A stretch of 64,000 nt of DNA from Nitzschia putrida (GCA_016586335.1 BLYE01000007.1:62001-126000), one strand, 5' to 3'. Shown: positions 53,035-64,000, counted from the first letter of the stretch. Numbers and translations are program-made. The notes: a model not told the origin generated them from the sequence alone.

Positions 53035-55839
53035 ATGGAAGAGCACGTAAAAGTCGCGAGGGCTGCCATAAAATCGCACCGAAGGGTCCATAGTTCGAAC
53101 TCCAATTTGAAGGACCCTCCAAAGGCTTCACACGAGAAAAATAATGAGCGCCACATGCAATCAGTTGAACAGAAGGGTATTCCCAGAGATATTTCAAAGG
53201 AAGGTGACGGTTTGCCAGCTAGGAGCGCAAGTAATTCTCCTCGAAGAATCTCTGACCACGACGTTGGAGCCAAAGGATCCAACACAAATGGAAGTGGCAC
53301 GGGGCGAGTGTTCAAATCGAGAACTGAAAGAAGAAGGGCATCTTATCCCATTCCCACAAACCGTGATAAATCTTTGGCACAAAATACGCATCCAGGAGGA
53401 TTGGGAACCAAAACTGTGTCACAACACTCGAAGAAACTTGATCCTCCTCCTTCTGGGGCGGGGGCCCAACAAAAGCATCGCGACAAGGGGAACGACACCA
53501 CGTCTACTGAACATTACCGTGATTTCCACAAGAAGCTGGCTCCAACCGATCCATCCGCGACAACGTCTAAGAAATTGCCAAAAAAACACGCTTCGCGCAA
53601 GAATTCAGATACTGGAGAAGCACACCTGCTGAAACGAGCACCGGAACCCGCCGCCTTCAATGGGGCTCCAACAACAACTCCGAACAATTCATCCATACAC
53701 TCTAATGGTAGCAAGAAGCGTCGACGATCTAGTGCCGACCGCCCGTTGATGAGTGCAACGGACAATCACGAGATGAAGGGCAGCGTACGCAATCATGTCA
53801 AAGTGGGCGTCAACGGGAATGGTATGGAGAGAGGCCCGGACGTAGCGGGTACTGGTGTCGATTCACCTACTCGTAGAACAAAGAAAATCGCAGTGGAAGG
53901 CAATTCCTCTCTCCATAATACCAACAAGAATAGCGCTATTGCTGCTGCACCAACGGACATGAAGAACGGCAGCACAACACCTCAACTGCATGCGCTTCCA
54001 GCAAGTGCCCGTCGCCATGCAGTCGCTGAAACGGTCAGAAAAGTAATTGAATCGTCTTTTCCAGTTCATGATAAAGGCTCACCAACATCTCTCAAAACAA
54101 CGGCGCGGCACGACGTTTTGGGGGGAAATACTGGTGGCACCACATCTAACGGGAGTCCTCCTTTCCTCTCTGGTGCGAATGCTGCTGCTGCTGGTCATCG
54201 AGACGAGGGAGCGAATAGCAAACGTGGAGGGTTGAATGTATTGAACATTTCTGGGGGTGAGAAACAACGGAATGGTGTGGGGTCGAGATCGTTGATGTCT
54301 CTGAAGACATACGTGAATCACCACTTCTTCAAGTCATCATTGCACCGATCAATGAAAAATCGAGCTGAATTTACGCCCTATGCACTTGAATATAATGAAC
54401 TATCAGTGGAGTTGTTCGCTGCTTGGGCGGCCCATCCTGCTGTTACAGAGGGCAAGATGCACACAACTGAAGGCAGCAAAAATGGGGAAGGAGTCCTAGC
54501 AAACGGTAATAGAGCTGCCGATTCTTTTCCTGGGAGCTCCAAAGATTACCTCAAGAAAGGAGCAGATAGCTGTACGACATCTTCTGACGGAGTTCTATTT
54601 CCTGTGGCTGCTCCCATTTTCCGCAAGTGCCAAATCTGTAGACGTTACGGACACTACGAAATCGAGTGTGACAGCATGGGAGAAGAAATGGCAGTGAAAT
54701 TGGCAGATGCCACAAAAATGGAGGCTAACATGAAGGAGTTGTGGAGAGAACAAGTAACCAATGGTAGTGGAATCCAGACATCCAAAAGAGGTGACCAGCA
54801 AAAGCCTGATCCTACTGGTGGTGATCCGTCCCAAGCGACAGAACCGTTGCCAAGTGAGGAAACGGAGTCTGTTCCCTTGCACCTATCCTGTGAAGTCTGT
54901 AATAGTCGCAGCGCAGATGACAGAATGTTGGTTTGTGATGGCTGTGACAGCTTGTACCACATTTTTTGTCTCGATCCGCCGCTCACAATTATTCCCGAGG
55001 GTGAATGGTTCTGCCCTGTCTGTGCAACCTTCAACGATGGAGTTCCTTCTGACGTGGAGATAGAGGCTTTCGGGAATGTGGTAGTGGAGCAAAGAAAAGA
55101 ACCACCCCGTGAGAGTCAGAAACGTGCCAGGGACTCGTCGGAGTTACCGAGCAGCTGGCAAATTTCGGTTGCAATTGTGGATCGTAATACTGCGTTGACT
55201 TCCTCGTCTGAGGCGAGAGCAGCACGAGGACTGGGGAAACATCATCTCAAACTGCGTAAAAAGGAAACTGATGAGCAGCACACCATCGATCGGTTTGTCA
55301 TTCACGCGAGAAGCTCTTCTCAATCACCGCACTTCACAAAACAACTGAGTGACCTGGCGTCTGTTGAAGCGGACAAAATTGCCATTGATGAAGCGGATGT
55401 ATCCGTTGGTTGTGTCGTCGCCTGGTTCCCTGCAAGGAAAGCAGCACAGAGTAGTAACCACCACAACATCACTCCTCCTGTGGACCCTAAAGTTGGATGT
55501 GTACTTGCTGTCGACAAGAACACTAACCAAGTACTACTACGTAGTCTGCGTGACTGGAGGAAACTTTTGGATGATGCATCTCATCGGAGCAAAACTGGTA
55601 CTACCTCCCATCTGGAAGGTTGTGCCATAAACGCTATCACTGCCAGCGCGACCGTTTGGCTCCCTGCTCAAGATGTACATGTTGTGGCTAGGGCTCCTCA
55701 TCCAAAGCTGGTGACCAAGTTCGAGACGGAAATTGTCCCCAGTCGAGTTCGCAAGGAACGCCGCAGAAGCAGGAAGTTAGCGCTGAAACAAGGCCAACAG
55801 GCCAGTCGAGCACGAACGGAGTTTGCCATGATTGACTAG
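53035..55839 (+). CDS. PHD-finger protein with CCHC zinc knuckle
   Basis: 934 aa, a single exon from the ATG at 53035. Residues 1-430 are basic and disordered with Asn, Ser and Gly. A conserved-looking block follows near 425-475 (TYVNHHFFKSSLHRSM, then YNELSVELFAAWAAHP). At 532-546 there is a C-x2-C-x4-H-x4-C zinc knuckle (CQICRRYGHYEIEC). At about 618-667 there is a PHD finger (CEVCNSRSADDRMLVCDGCD, then YHIFCLDPPL and EGEWFCPVC). PHD fingers read the histone H3 tail. The rest contains VGCVVAWFPARK, VGCVLAVDKNTNQVLLR and VWLPAQDVHVVA, which look like small beta-barrel or Tudor-like strands. A nuclear chromatin role is likely. The knuckle plus PHD pairing is less common. Confidence 0.86.
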   Translation: MEEHVKVARAAIKSHRRVHSSNSNLKDPPKASHEKNNERHMQSVEQKGIPRDISKEGDGLPARSASNSPRRISDHDVGAKGSNTNGSGTGRVFKSRTERRRASYPIPTNRDKSLAQNTHPGGLGTKTVSQHSKKLDPPPSGAGAQQKHRDKGNDTTSTEHYRDFHKKLAPTDPSATTSKKLPKKHASRKNSDTGEAHLLKRAPEPAAFNGAPTTTPNNSSIHSNGSKKRRRSSADRPLMSATDNHEMKGSVRNHVKVGVNGNGMERGPDVAGTGVDSPTRRTKKIAVEGNSSLHNTNKNSAIAAAPTDMKNGSTTPQLHALPASARRHAVAETVRKVIESSFPVHDKGSPTSLKTTARHDVLGGNTGGTTSNGSPPFLSGANAAAAGHRDEGANSKRGGLNVLNISGGEKQRNGVGSRSLMSLKTYVNHHFFKSSLHRSMKNRAEFTPYALEYNELSVELFAAWAAHPAVTEGKMHTTEGSKNGEGVLANGNRAADSFPGSSKDYLKKGADSCTTSSDGVLFPVAAPIFRKCQICRRYGHYEIECDSMGEEMAVKLADATKMEANMKELWREQVTNGSGIQTSKRGDQQKPDPTGGDPSQATEPLPSEETESVPLHLSCEVCNSRSADDRMLVCDGCDSLYHIFCLDPPLTIIPEGEWFCPVCATFNDGVPSDVEIEAFGNVVVEQRKEPPRESQKRARDSSELPSSWQISVAIVDRNTALTSSSEARAARGLGKHHLKLRKKETDEQHTIDRFVIHARSSSQSPHFTKQLSDLASVEADKIAIDEADVSVGCVVAWFPARKAAQSSNHHNITPPVDPKVGCVLAVDKNTNQVLLRSLRDWRKLLDDASHRSKTGTTSHLEGCAINAITASATVWLPAQDVHVVARAPHPKLVTKFETEIVPSRVRKERRRSRKLALKQGQQASRARTEFAMID

Positions 55840-56245
55840 GTACTACGTCCACTGGCGAGTGTCTAACTACATGGTAAAGGTTGCAGCACAACCGAATGAG
55901 AGCACTGACTTCTCTAATTCCCTCATGTCATAACATGCAATAGTTTTCCCATTTCATATTGGGAGTTTCGTTAGGTATAGGTACGAGTACTGTATTCGTT
56001 ACAGTGTCAGTGGTACCAGCTACGTAGTAGCAGGCAACTCGTTGTTGGGGTGCAAGAAAGGGGGCGAGATTCTTTCTGGACAATATTATCAGAACATTCC
56101 ATGCTATTTATGTATGAACAGTACGATAGATCAGGCATACAATATTATGCCATTGTAGTCGAGTGAATCGCCTGCGGCAAATCTTCGGGTGACAGCACCA
56201 CGCCATTTTTGTGCTCCATCACTTTCGATTTGTTGCACATGAACC
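55840..56245. other. Intergenic, upstream of PAN2
   Basis: Gap between two plus-strand genes; holds a promoter and a 3' end. Nothing else supported. Confidence 0.5.
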
Positions 56246-59200
56246 ATGTCAGAGTACTATGGTAGTGGATACTACCCTGGTGGTTACCAGCAGGGTTATT
56301 CAGAATCATACGCACAAGGAGATTCCAGTGGCCCAAACATTTACGCGCAGGAATCGTTTCCCCCTCTAAATGCCGACTCAAATTTCTACGCTCCAACAGG
56401 AGTTTATGGCGGTCCAGGACAGCATCAACAAGGCGGAGGAGGCTCTTTTGGAGGTGACATGATACCAGCAGCCCCAACAACTGGGTCTTTCTATTTTCAT
56501 GACGAGTTTTTGCCAGAAATTCATGGTTTGCCAGTCAGTGCGTTGGCTGTGGATACTGCATATCATGCCACATATGTGGCTTCCATGACACAAACAGTCT
56601 CGTCGACTCGCTGGAGAAGTCACCGCGCTTCAATCCTTGCAACGCACAATTCAGTAGACGGTATGCTGTATAGCACTGTGGCTGGTCACCCAGAGGCGCC
56701 TGCAACAACTCTTCAATCGGTATATGATTGTATGTTTGGAATTAGTCGGGTGACTCCCATGCCCTCAGGGAAGCAACACATTCCACCGCATGCGTTTCGG
56801 GCCCCATTCGGAAGTTCAGATGTAGGGGGAAGTATGAGTATCATGGGTGGAACTGAAAAACATGGTCACTTGGGAATTTCGTCGTTGCTTCCGTTAGATG
56901 GATTTGTTGCCAGTGTTTCTCCGTCTGGTGTTCGATTGCACACTCGTGGTGGAGTACAGGTACAAGATGCAGAGATCAATGGAATGTTGAGTGGAACTAT
57001 TCATCCCCATTCAGACCAGGGTCCAACTCATATTTCTGTGGGTGGAGTATCAACTCAGATGGGTACGGAAGGTAGACACCGAGAGGAGGAAGTACTTTGT
57101 ATGGACCTTTGGCAGGGTCTCAGAACCATATCATCGTGCTCGTTCAGAGACAGATATGAAAAGAAAGTTGGTGTCACTGCATTGGCTACCAGTCATAGTC
57201 GTGGCTCGGTGGTTGCTGGATGCACGGATGGTCACATTCGGTTGCTGGACGGATCCCTACGGGTTGTCGCGACAGTAAGGAGCCACAAAGGTGGTGTTGC
57301 CAGTATGGCCATTTCTCCTGATGGCCTTTATATTGCGACATGTGGGTATAGTTCCCGTCTGAAAGACAAGGAGTCAAGTGTGTTGTATGCCTTTCCAGAT
57401 CCTACCGTATTCATCTACGATATTCGTCAGCTTGGTCGAGCTGGAATCCCGCATCCATTTGCCGGCGTCCGGGGATGTCCACAGCATCTTGCTTTCCTTC
57501 CTGAGTCAAACAGTTCCTCGTCATCCAAATCACGGTTGCTTGTCGGCAGTGGACAAGCTGGAGGAGGTTTCCAAGTTATGGTGCCATTCGAAGCGCAGGA
57601 TGAGACGACGACCAGTTTCATTGCTCCCGTACTGGAGCAGAGTGAATCGGTAACAGCAATACATCAGGCCGAAGACGATCTTCTTATGGGCACAAGCAGT
57701 GGACGGGTACTTCGATACAAATTGGCTGGTCAAGAATCAACTGTTAAAGCTCGGGCCAAGCCTGCCGCACCGTGGGCGCCTCGGGGTGGCGGGACGCCGG
57801 CTCCAGCATCCAGACCGGAACGCAAAGAAAAGATGCAATTGGATTTGCCCCCATATTTACCCCCTACACCGCCACTTTCTCTCGACCCCAAGTTGCTCTT
57901 GAATGAGGCAGGGAGCCGTTTTGATGGAGGAGTGTTCACATCGTACATCATGCAAGCAGAGCCCAAAGTGTCTCGGTATGGCAACACTGCTGAAGACGCA
58001 GCCCTCCATTTTGGTCCAATAGGAGCAAAACCACTTGTGTTCAGTTGCCGTAGAACTATTTCCAGTAGTTTCCTGTCCAAGGCTGAAGCTGCTGAAGCGG
58101 AGTATGCATTGACTGTTCCCACTTCCAAGCTTTCAGTGAATATCCTCGAAGACCACAGCGTCGTTTCTCATCGATACAAAGGCAAACGGAAGGAACCAAA
58201 GCCCAATCCCAACAAACTCTTGTACACCAATTCTTTATCAGGTGTTTGCTACGAAGGGGGAGGCACCAAGCGTCAGCAAGGTCATCATGCCAAGGTATGT
58301 ACTTCCTGTCAGGTTGTTGTGTCGATTCAAACATTTGTCTCATTCAAAGTGAACAGAGTGGAGTCTCAATGGAGGGAATTCCCAGTCGCTACCGACTACA
58401 GAACCGACCCAGCTTCAAACGTTCTGGGGCTTTTGATCCCTGTGACTACAATGGTAGCGGACTCATTCCAGGCTGGGACTATTCACAGACATTGCCAAAT
58501 GCTTTTGCACCACCCGTTATCTTGATGTTATATTTCTTGCCAGAAATCCGCGGGAATGTGTTGAATGTCCAATGTCAAGAAAAAGCACTGCTCACAAAGG
58601 CGTACGAGAAGTCTCTTACTCCTGAGCTGGGTTTTATCTTTCACCATATTGAGTACTTGGCAAGTCAGGGTTTATTACATCCAGTCAAGGCTAGCACTGA
58701 TGCAAAGCGGGCCCGAATTGGCGCCTGGATTCCTTCAAACTTTCTCACTTCATTGGCCACTATGCCTGAGGCAGAGCAGCTTCAAATTCTAGACGGCTCA
58801 CCGGCTGCTGTGACGCAACCTCGTCGCCCTGAAGCGTTCTACCGCTTCCTTGCCTATCAATTGGACAAAGAACTTTCGAAAGGGACAAAACAGAAGCGGA
58901 TGGATAGTCTACATGGGATCGATTTCCTTAGCTCAAACCACTTTCTCTCTGGATCGAGTTCATCGTCCCAGTCAACTACGCGAGGAATGACTCTTGATCT
59001 ATGTTATGATGGTTTCGTCAAGGGGTCCAAGAAGGGGGGAGTAAGCTTTGGGGAGCTACTGCAGCATTCATTGTGTCGCGAAACAAGACTACGGGCGTGG
59101 AATTCGACTAGCAAGGCCTTCGAGACAATCGTTCAGCGGAAGACAGCGGTATCAATGCCTGAGATTCTGGTGTTGTCGTGTTCCTGTGCAGGCCGGAAGG

Positions 59201-60543
59201 AAGAAGAAGGTCTTTGGATATGGCGTCAAGACAATGGCGAGCCATGGCTGCCGGAGAATGTCGAAGTTGAATTGCAAGAGAATGGCAGTGTTGTTGTGCG
59301 AGTATTGAGAGTTAGTCCCAGTGGCGAGGAAGTTTGGTCTGACTACACAAAGGAATTACCCCAGACAGTGGCAGAGCTTGTGGCAAATGCTTCTACAAAG
59401 GGAAAGCGTCGATACCGTCTTGATGCAGTTCTCAGTTTCGTGCGTGACGAAGCGGGGTGTGATGAAGAGGAAGAACACGTGGGACACCACGTATTACATG
59501 CCCGCCTCACGTGTGACGACAAGGAACACCACCTACGCGCTCAGGTAGAGAGGGCTTCGGAACTTCTACATTCGATCGAGGGTTCTTCATTACCCAGCGA
59601 GACGATGCGTGTCAGTTCTGAAAACCTCAAGAAGCGACTTGATGCCGCGGAAGCAAAACTATCATCTTTGGAGCAAAGCAAAGAGTCCACTTGGGTATTG
59701 TACAATGGCTTTGCTGTCGCGCCAACTGTCGTAGAGGATGCGTGTGCATTCCATGTTCCTTTCAAGGAACCCTGTCTTGTAGTTTACCGTGATGTAGCAA
59801 GTACAGCAATGGAGTCCAGCCCAGCTGTGGAGCTCAATAATCTCCCTTCTCAAGTGTTGAATGCCAAGTCCATGTCACCGCACACGAGCACACCTTTTGA
59901 CCATAGTTCATTGATCCCAGGAAAGCTTCTTGCCTTTGATGCAGAGTTTGTTTCTGTACAAGAAGAGGAGTCTACTTTGAGCGAATCTGGCTCCAAAGTT
60001 GTTATTCGCGAAACACGCTACGCTGTGGGGCGGATCTCTGTGGTAGATTGTGAGTCCAAGGCAACCATCATTGACGACCACGTCCTTCCGAGGGAACCCG
60101 TGGTTGACTACCTCACACGTTTCTCTGGATTGGTCGAAGAAGACTTGGACCCTACCAGGACAGCACATAGTCTGATATCCACACGTGCAGCATACCTAAA
60201 GTTGCGATACCTCGTGGAACAAGGATGCATTTTTGTGGGTCATGGGTTACGTCAAGATTTCTCTACGGTTAACTTGGTGGTTCCTCCACAACAAGTTATT
60301 GACACTGTAGAGATCTATCATCAGCCAGGAATGAGATACATCTCACTGCGCTTCCTGACAAATTGTGTGCTAGGAAGAGATATGCAGCAAGATGTGCATG
60401 ATTCTGTGGAGGACGCCATGGCAGCATTGGAGTTATATGAACAGGCGATGAAATGGAAGCAGGAGGGAGTTTTTGACAAGAAACTCAACGACATCTACGC
60501 ACGTGGACAACAGACAGATTGGAAGTTGGGTGTAGACGTATAA
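56246..60543 (+). CDS. PAN2: PAN2, catalytic subunit of the poly(A) deadenylase PAN2-PAN3
   Basis: Two exons, 56246-58294 and 58357-60543, give 1411 aa, longer than the usual ~1200. The 62-bp intron (GTATGT...AACAG) is the shortest found. Domains: Gly/Tyr-rich start (about 1-85), a WD40 propeller (about 90-480; DGHIRLLDGSLRVVATVRSH is a typical blade), a Pro-rich linker (YLPPTPPLSL), a catalytically dead USP-like domain (SGLIPGWDYSQTLPNAF, VILMLYFLPEIR, LGFIFHHI) and a C-terminal DEDDh nuclease. The active residues fit: Asp1211 and Glu1213 (FDAEFV), Asp1317 (GLRQDF), His1364 and Asp1369 (HDSVED). PAN2 trims mRNA poly(A) tails in the cytosol together with PAN3, which is not in this window. Confidence 0.95.
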
Positions 60544-60748
60544 GAACGTGTAACAGACTATAAGACTCTAATTTTAACATGTGAATAAGAATATGGCGAT
60601 CCTTGGCGATCATCTCAAGATACGGGAAAAAGAACTAGAACATGAAAACGTGTACCGAGGTTCAACCTTGCCCAGAACCAAAATCGGAGAGGCAAAGGTG
60701 TTTAAATGCCTCGTAGCAAATAGCGGTTGTTGACAAAGTCCTTGCGTA

Positions 60749-61006
60749 TCAGGATTGGTCAGAGCTCTCGGAAGCCAAAGAAAACACAGATTCTTCCGAA
60801 TCATCATAGATCCCTGACTGAGATCGCAGCGACAGAGTGTGAACCAAACGGTTTCGATGAAGCTGTGAGTACTTGAGGCACCCCCTCAAAGCATCACGAT
60901 CACCGAACTCGTAGAATCCATCTTGATCTGGTTTTGTAATGACGAACAAGATAGCACTTGCTCCAACTACGGCACCAATCCCTACTAGGAGATCCACGGC
61001 TGACAT
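60749..61006 (-). CDS. Small single-pass membrane protein
   Basis: 85 aa from the ATG at 61006; the frame extends upstream only to a TTG. A hydrophobic helix (VDLLVGIGAVVGASAILFVI) near the start is followed by a charged tail with an acidic Ser-rich end (DDSEESVFSLASESSDQS). No known family. It could be a type III or tail-facing membrane protein, or a chance frame; the good helix and balanced tail favour a real gene. It ends 205 bp after the convergent PAN2 gene. Confidence 0.5.
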   Translation of the reverse strand: MSAVDLLVGIGAVVGASAILFVITKPDQDGFYEFGDRDALRGCLKYSQLHRNRLVHTLSLRSQSGIYDDSEESVFSLASESSDQS

Positions 61007-61961
61007 TTGCGTTGTGTAAATTGGCTTCTTGTGGTCACAAATCAAACTATGGTCGAGCGGTTGAGTCTGCCTAATTGGATGGTGATGCCTTGACAACGGT
61101 TGGTGACAACGACCTCACTAAAGCTGACAGGAGTCCCAAGGGTTTCACCGACAGCAGGCGGATGAAGCTCAGGCACCAAAATGAATGTTCGAGATCACTG
61201 CTAAAATTCTGCTGAAAGAGAGATGGATTTCAAGGCAGAGCTCGCCAACACAGGGCCTTCGCCCAAAACGCCACGTAGCCTTTGGTACGACAGTTTTCCC
61301 GCCGAAAATGTTCGAGGTCCGCACTGGCACTGCCAACTATTTAACCAATGACAGACATGGTAGTGACATTCGGACTTCGCATTCTCGCCAAAATTTCCCA
61401 GTCGTGTGTATCTGGTTCCTGGGAATGCTACCCCGGTTTCTTGCAACGCTCCTTCAACCAATACGGACAACAAGCACGTCGCCATGATGTCAGTCATTCA
61501 CCTCATTTAGATTGGCACCAACAGACAGATGATTGATGTATACACTATGATTATTGGGGCTGCAAAATGGATTTCAAGCCGGTACCGACACCCCATTTTG
61601 TCAATTTTTCTATAGCACCAGTCGACAAGATACTCGTATCAGTTAGTGGTAGCTGCTGCATACTACCTAGTACAAGTCTATCATCTTCAATATTGAATGT
61701 CATGCGTGGAGTATGCTTGTGAATGCTGGTGGGTTAACTCGGCTAGCAGAGCCTATAGTCCAGTTTCTCATCAAGAGCGGTGATTCTAACATCCTTCAGT
61801 CATGGATATCTGGGTCCCCCGGGAAAGATGTCATGCGATTCGACAGAACTCCTCACCAACGACTTTTCCGCAGAACAGTTCTTGACATTGCCTTCGGTCT
61901 CTCCCAAAAGAGGAGATTGATTGCATTATTTTGCTTCTATCAAAGGTATTGTTGTGGAGCC
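61007..61961. other. Divergent intergenic region
   Basis: Between the small membrane protein (minus) and the hydroxylase (plus). It must hold the hydroxylase promoter. The hydroxylase frame is open back to an ATG at 61713 but the extra 83 residues do not look conserved. Frames at 61185-61497 on both strands are unsupported. Confidence 0.5.
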
Positions 61962-63481
61962 ATGTTTGCCACTAGCCGAATCTTCCGTCAACTGGGCCAT
62001 CGCTCAGCTCTGTGGAAGCTTGGACCATCAACCCCTTCTTCCTCGCTACCACAGAACAATTACACTGCAAGAATTTTCTCCACTCAAGTTCAAGAAATGC
62101 TGGACCACCCACCCAGCAGTCACAAGGAAATCGAGAATGCCGCCTTTTCTGACCGCCCCAGGGTGTCAGTGTTGATGGAACTGACGGATCGTGTAGGCGT
62201 GTTGCATGATGTTCTCAAGTACTTTTGGAAGTACGACATCAATGTTTCAAGGATTGAGTCTAGACCTGTTGCACCTGCATCGCAATGGGGTCATGAAGGT
62301 CCAAAGTTTGATTTCTTCTTGGATTTTGATGGGAGTCTTGATGATCCCCCAGTCCAAAAGTTGATGCGAGACTTGGCTCCAATCACAGCCAAGTTGTTGG
62401 TTCTCGACGAAAAGGAAGTCCAGTGGTTCCCTCGTCACGCCTCGGAGCTCGATTTGATCGCCCATCGTGTTTTGGACGCTGGAGTTGACCTAGAGAGTGA
62501 TCACCCAGGTTTCAATGATGATGTCTACAGGCAGAGACGAGCACAACTAACTGAAAATGCATTGAAACACAAATGGGACCAGCCTATTCCTTTGGTTCAC
62601 TACACCCAGGACGAGATTGACACGTGGACCTGTGTTTGGGATCGTATGGAAGACTTGTGGAAGAAACATGCTTGCAAAGAATTCTTGGTAAGTGAGCCAT
62701 TCATAGTACTGGCAGAACCTGGAGAAACAATGGCTACAGCATCCAGATTCTAACAACGTTTTCTGGATAGCATTCTTTGAATTTGTTCAAGCAGCACTGT
62801 GGATACAGCCGCGACAACATTCCCCAACAGAGAGACATTAGCAACTACCTAAAGAAAAGGACTAACTTTCAAATGCGTCCGGTTGCTGGATTGCTCTCGA
62901 GTCGCGATTTTTTGAATGGGCTTGCTTTTCGGGTATTCTTTTCCACCCAATACATCCGCCATCACAGCAAGCCGCTTTACACTCCTGAACCCGACATTTG
63001 TCATGAACTTCTCGGCCATGCTCCACTCTTTGCAGATCGAGACTTTGCCGACTTTAGCCAAGAGATTGGATTGGCCAGTTTGGGAGCCAGTGATGAGGAC
63101 GTGATGAAGTTGGCACACTGCTACTGGCACTCAGTGGAGTTTGGGTTGTGCCGCGAGGGTGGGAAAAACAAGGCCTACGGCGCTGGATTACTCAGTTCGT
63201 TTGGAGAGCTCGAGTATGCTTGTGATCCCGAGCACCCTGGGGCGGATGGAAATCCTCCAGATTTCAAGGATTGGGATCCTGAGGTTGCTGCGACGCAATC
63301 ATTTCCTATCACTACCTATCAACCAGTGTATTTTGTGGCGAGCTCTTTGAGTGATGCCAAACAACGCATGCGAGAATATTGCGAAGGTCTCCAACGACCA
63401 TTCTTTGCCCTGCACAATGCTCAAACCGATACAATTTTTATTGACAGACCAGTTCGTCGTACCAAGGGGGCTCCCCAGTAG
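61962..63481 (+). CDS. PAH: Phenylalanine 4-hydroxylase
   Basis: Two exons, 61962-62687 and 62771-63481, give 478 aa; the 83-bp intron runs GTAAGT to GATAG. A pterin-dependent aromatic amino acid hydroxylase that converts phenylalanine to tyrosine with O2 and a tetrahydropterin. Residues ~66-140 are the regulatory ACT domain (RPRVSVLMELTDRVGVLHDV). The catalytic domain holds the iron ligands His320, His325 (PDICHELLGHAPLF) and Glu365 (HSVEFGLCREG), with the same 5 and 40 residue spacing as human His285, His290 and Glu330. AYGAGLLSSFGELEY is near-invariant. The start at 61962 gives a basic, Ser-rich leader ending RIFSTQV, which looks like a mitochondrial presequence; plastid targeting cannot be excluded. 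A longer start at 61713 is possible but looks less natural. Confidence 0.96.
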
Positions 63482-64000
63482 CAAAGTCAGTACCAAGTGG
63501 CCTGAAAAGGACCTGCACGTCTTTCATAGTACTAGTCCTGGGGTTAATCTATAAACATATCGGTAGGTCACTCAACCTTCACCTATTAATCTAGAGAGGC
63601 AAGACCGCTACCTGTACAACAGTAATAGACCTAGATTTCTCCCATCTGTAGAGAATTATTGTAGAAAACGCAATGCTCTGCTGGGATTGCTTTGATTCTT
63701 GATGATGCGACCGTTGGCAGTCAAGAATCTCGATCGAATAATGTGAGATTCGTTGGGATTCACGGTCGGGACTGCACCCCATTAAGTGCCACTGTTCGTC
63801 CTTTCATACTACCGGTACCGGTAGTACGGATTTGGTCGCTGTTGTGATTGCGTAATAATACCACCCATAACATTGCCATTTTGGATTGCTGACGGTTTGG
63901 CAACTCATTATACTTAGGACTTGAGTCAAAGACCTTCACTACAACTCGGAAAAGGAAAAAGCGATACCCATGCTACCGTCCAACAGCGGACTCTCGTGAA
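63482..64000. other. Right-edge intergenic sequence
   Basis: Downstream of the hydroxylase. No gene supported. Contains a 20-bp palindrome with TACCGGTA twice, at 63807-63826. Confidence 0.5.
63807..63826. repeat. 20-bp palindrome built from TACCGGTA
   Basis: Reads TACTACCGGTACCGGTAGTA and equals its own reverse complement. It is an extended, doubled variant of the CTACCGGTAG palindrome seen four times elsewhere in the window. Confidence 0.75.

Noticed and set aside
1..64000. tRNA, rRNA, CRISPR array or transposon
   Set aside because: Scanned for tRNA arm consensus, direct repeats with regular spacing, transposase or reverse-transcriptase motifs and terminal repeats; none was convincing by eye.

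Overview
The window looks like nuclear DNA from a diatom, probably a pennate one. Most genes carry no intron or one to three short introns (62-104 bp, with two longer ones of 178 and 319 bp). Intergenic gaps are mostly 0.2-2 kb. Several predicted surface proteins carry the Pro/Thr-rich 'APTxAPT' stalks typical of diatom secretomes. Housekeeping genes are plainly eukaryotic (eIF3d, zeta-COP, PAN2, USP, BAP31), beside a plant-type DYRK kinase and a metazoan-type phenylalanine hydroxylase. The species cannot be named from sequence alone. There is no sign of organellar, viral or transposon DNA.

Layout. 0.7-8 kb: a 1739-aa low-complexity protein with a five-fold SLRxxFE repeat, then a single-pass membrane protein with a PT-rich tail, both on the minus strand. 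8.4-16.3 kb: a tandem pair of MscS-type mechanosensitive channel genes with identical intron positions. 17.5-22 kb, plus strand: an armadillo-like protein, an NTF2/SnoaL-like protein and coatomer zeta. 22.2-29.6 kb, minus strand: a severin/gelsolin actin-binding protein with an 18-nt microexon, two unrecognised proteins, a membrane-anchored DNRLRE protein and a membrane-anchored protein with four 8-cysteine modules. 29.9-38.9 kb: a Golgi-type sulfotransferase-like protein, a small diatom-family protein, a BAP31-like ER protein and a secreted VWD-containing protein. 39.3-46.9 kb: a DYRKP-type kinase on the minus strand, then an NPPY-motif methyltransferase-like protein and eIF3d on the plus strand. 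48.1-63.5 kb: a USP deubiquitinase, a PEX13-like peroxin, a PHD-finger protein, PAN2 deadenylase, a small membrane protein and phenylalanine 4-hydroxylase.

Genes sit on both strands as independent units and I see no operon-like organisation. Two themes stand out. One is the set of four PT-stalked surface or secreted proteins (6.6, 26.6, 28.3 and 36.2 kb), two of them adjacent. The other is the channel pair, whose silent-site identity is patchy in a way that suggests gene conversion. Fourteen introns were placed from reading-frame continuity and family motifs. Eight of the 14 donors start GTACG, which is not the usual GTAAG. Exon coordinates are in each entry. No transcript data were available, so untranslated regions and start sites are inferred.
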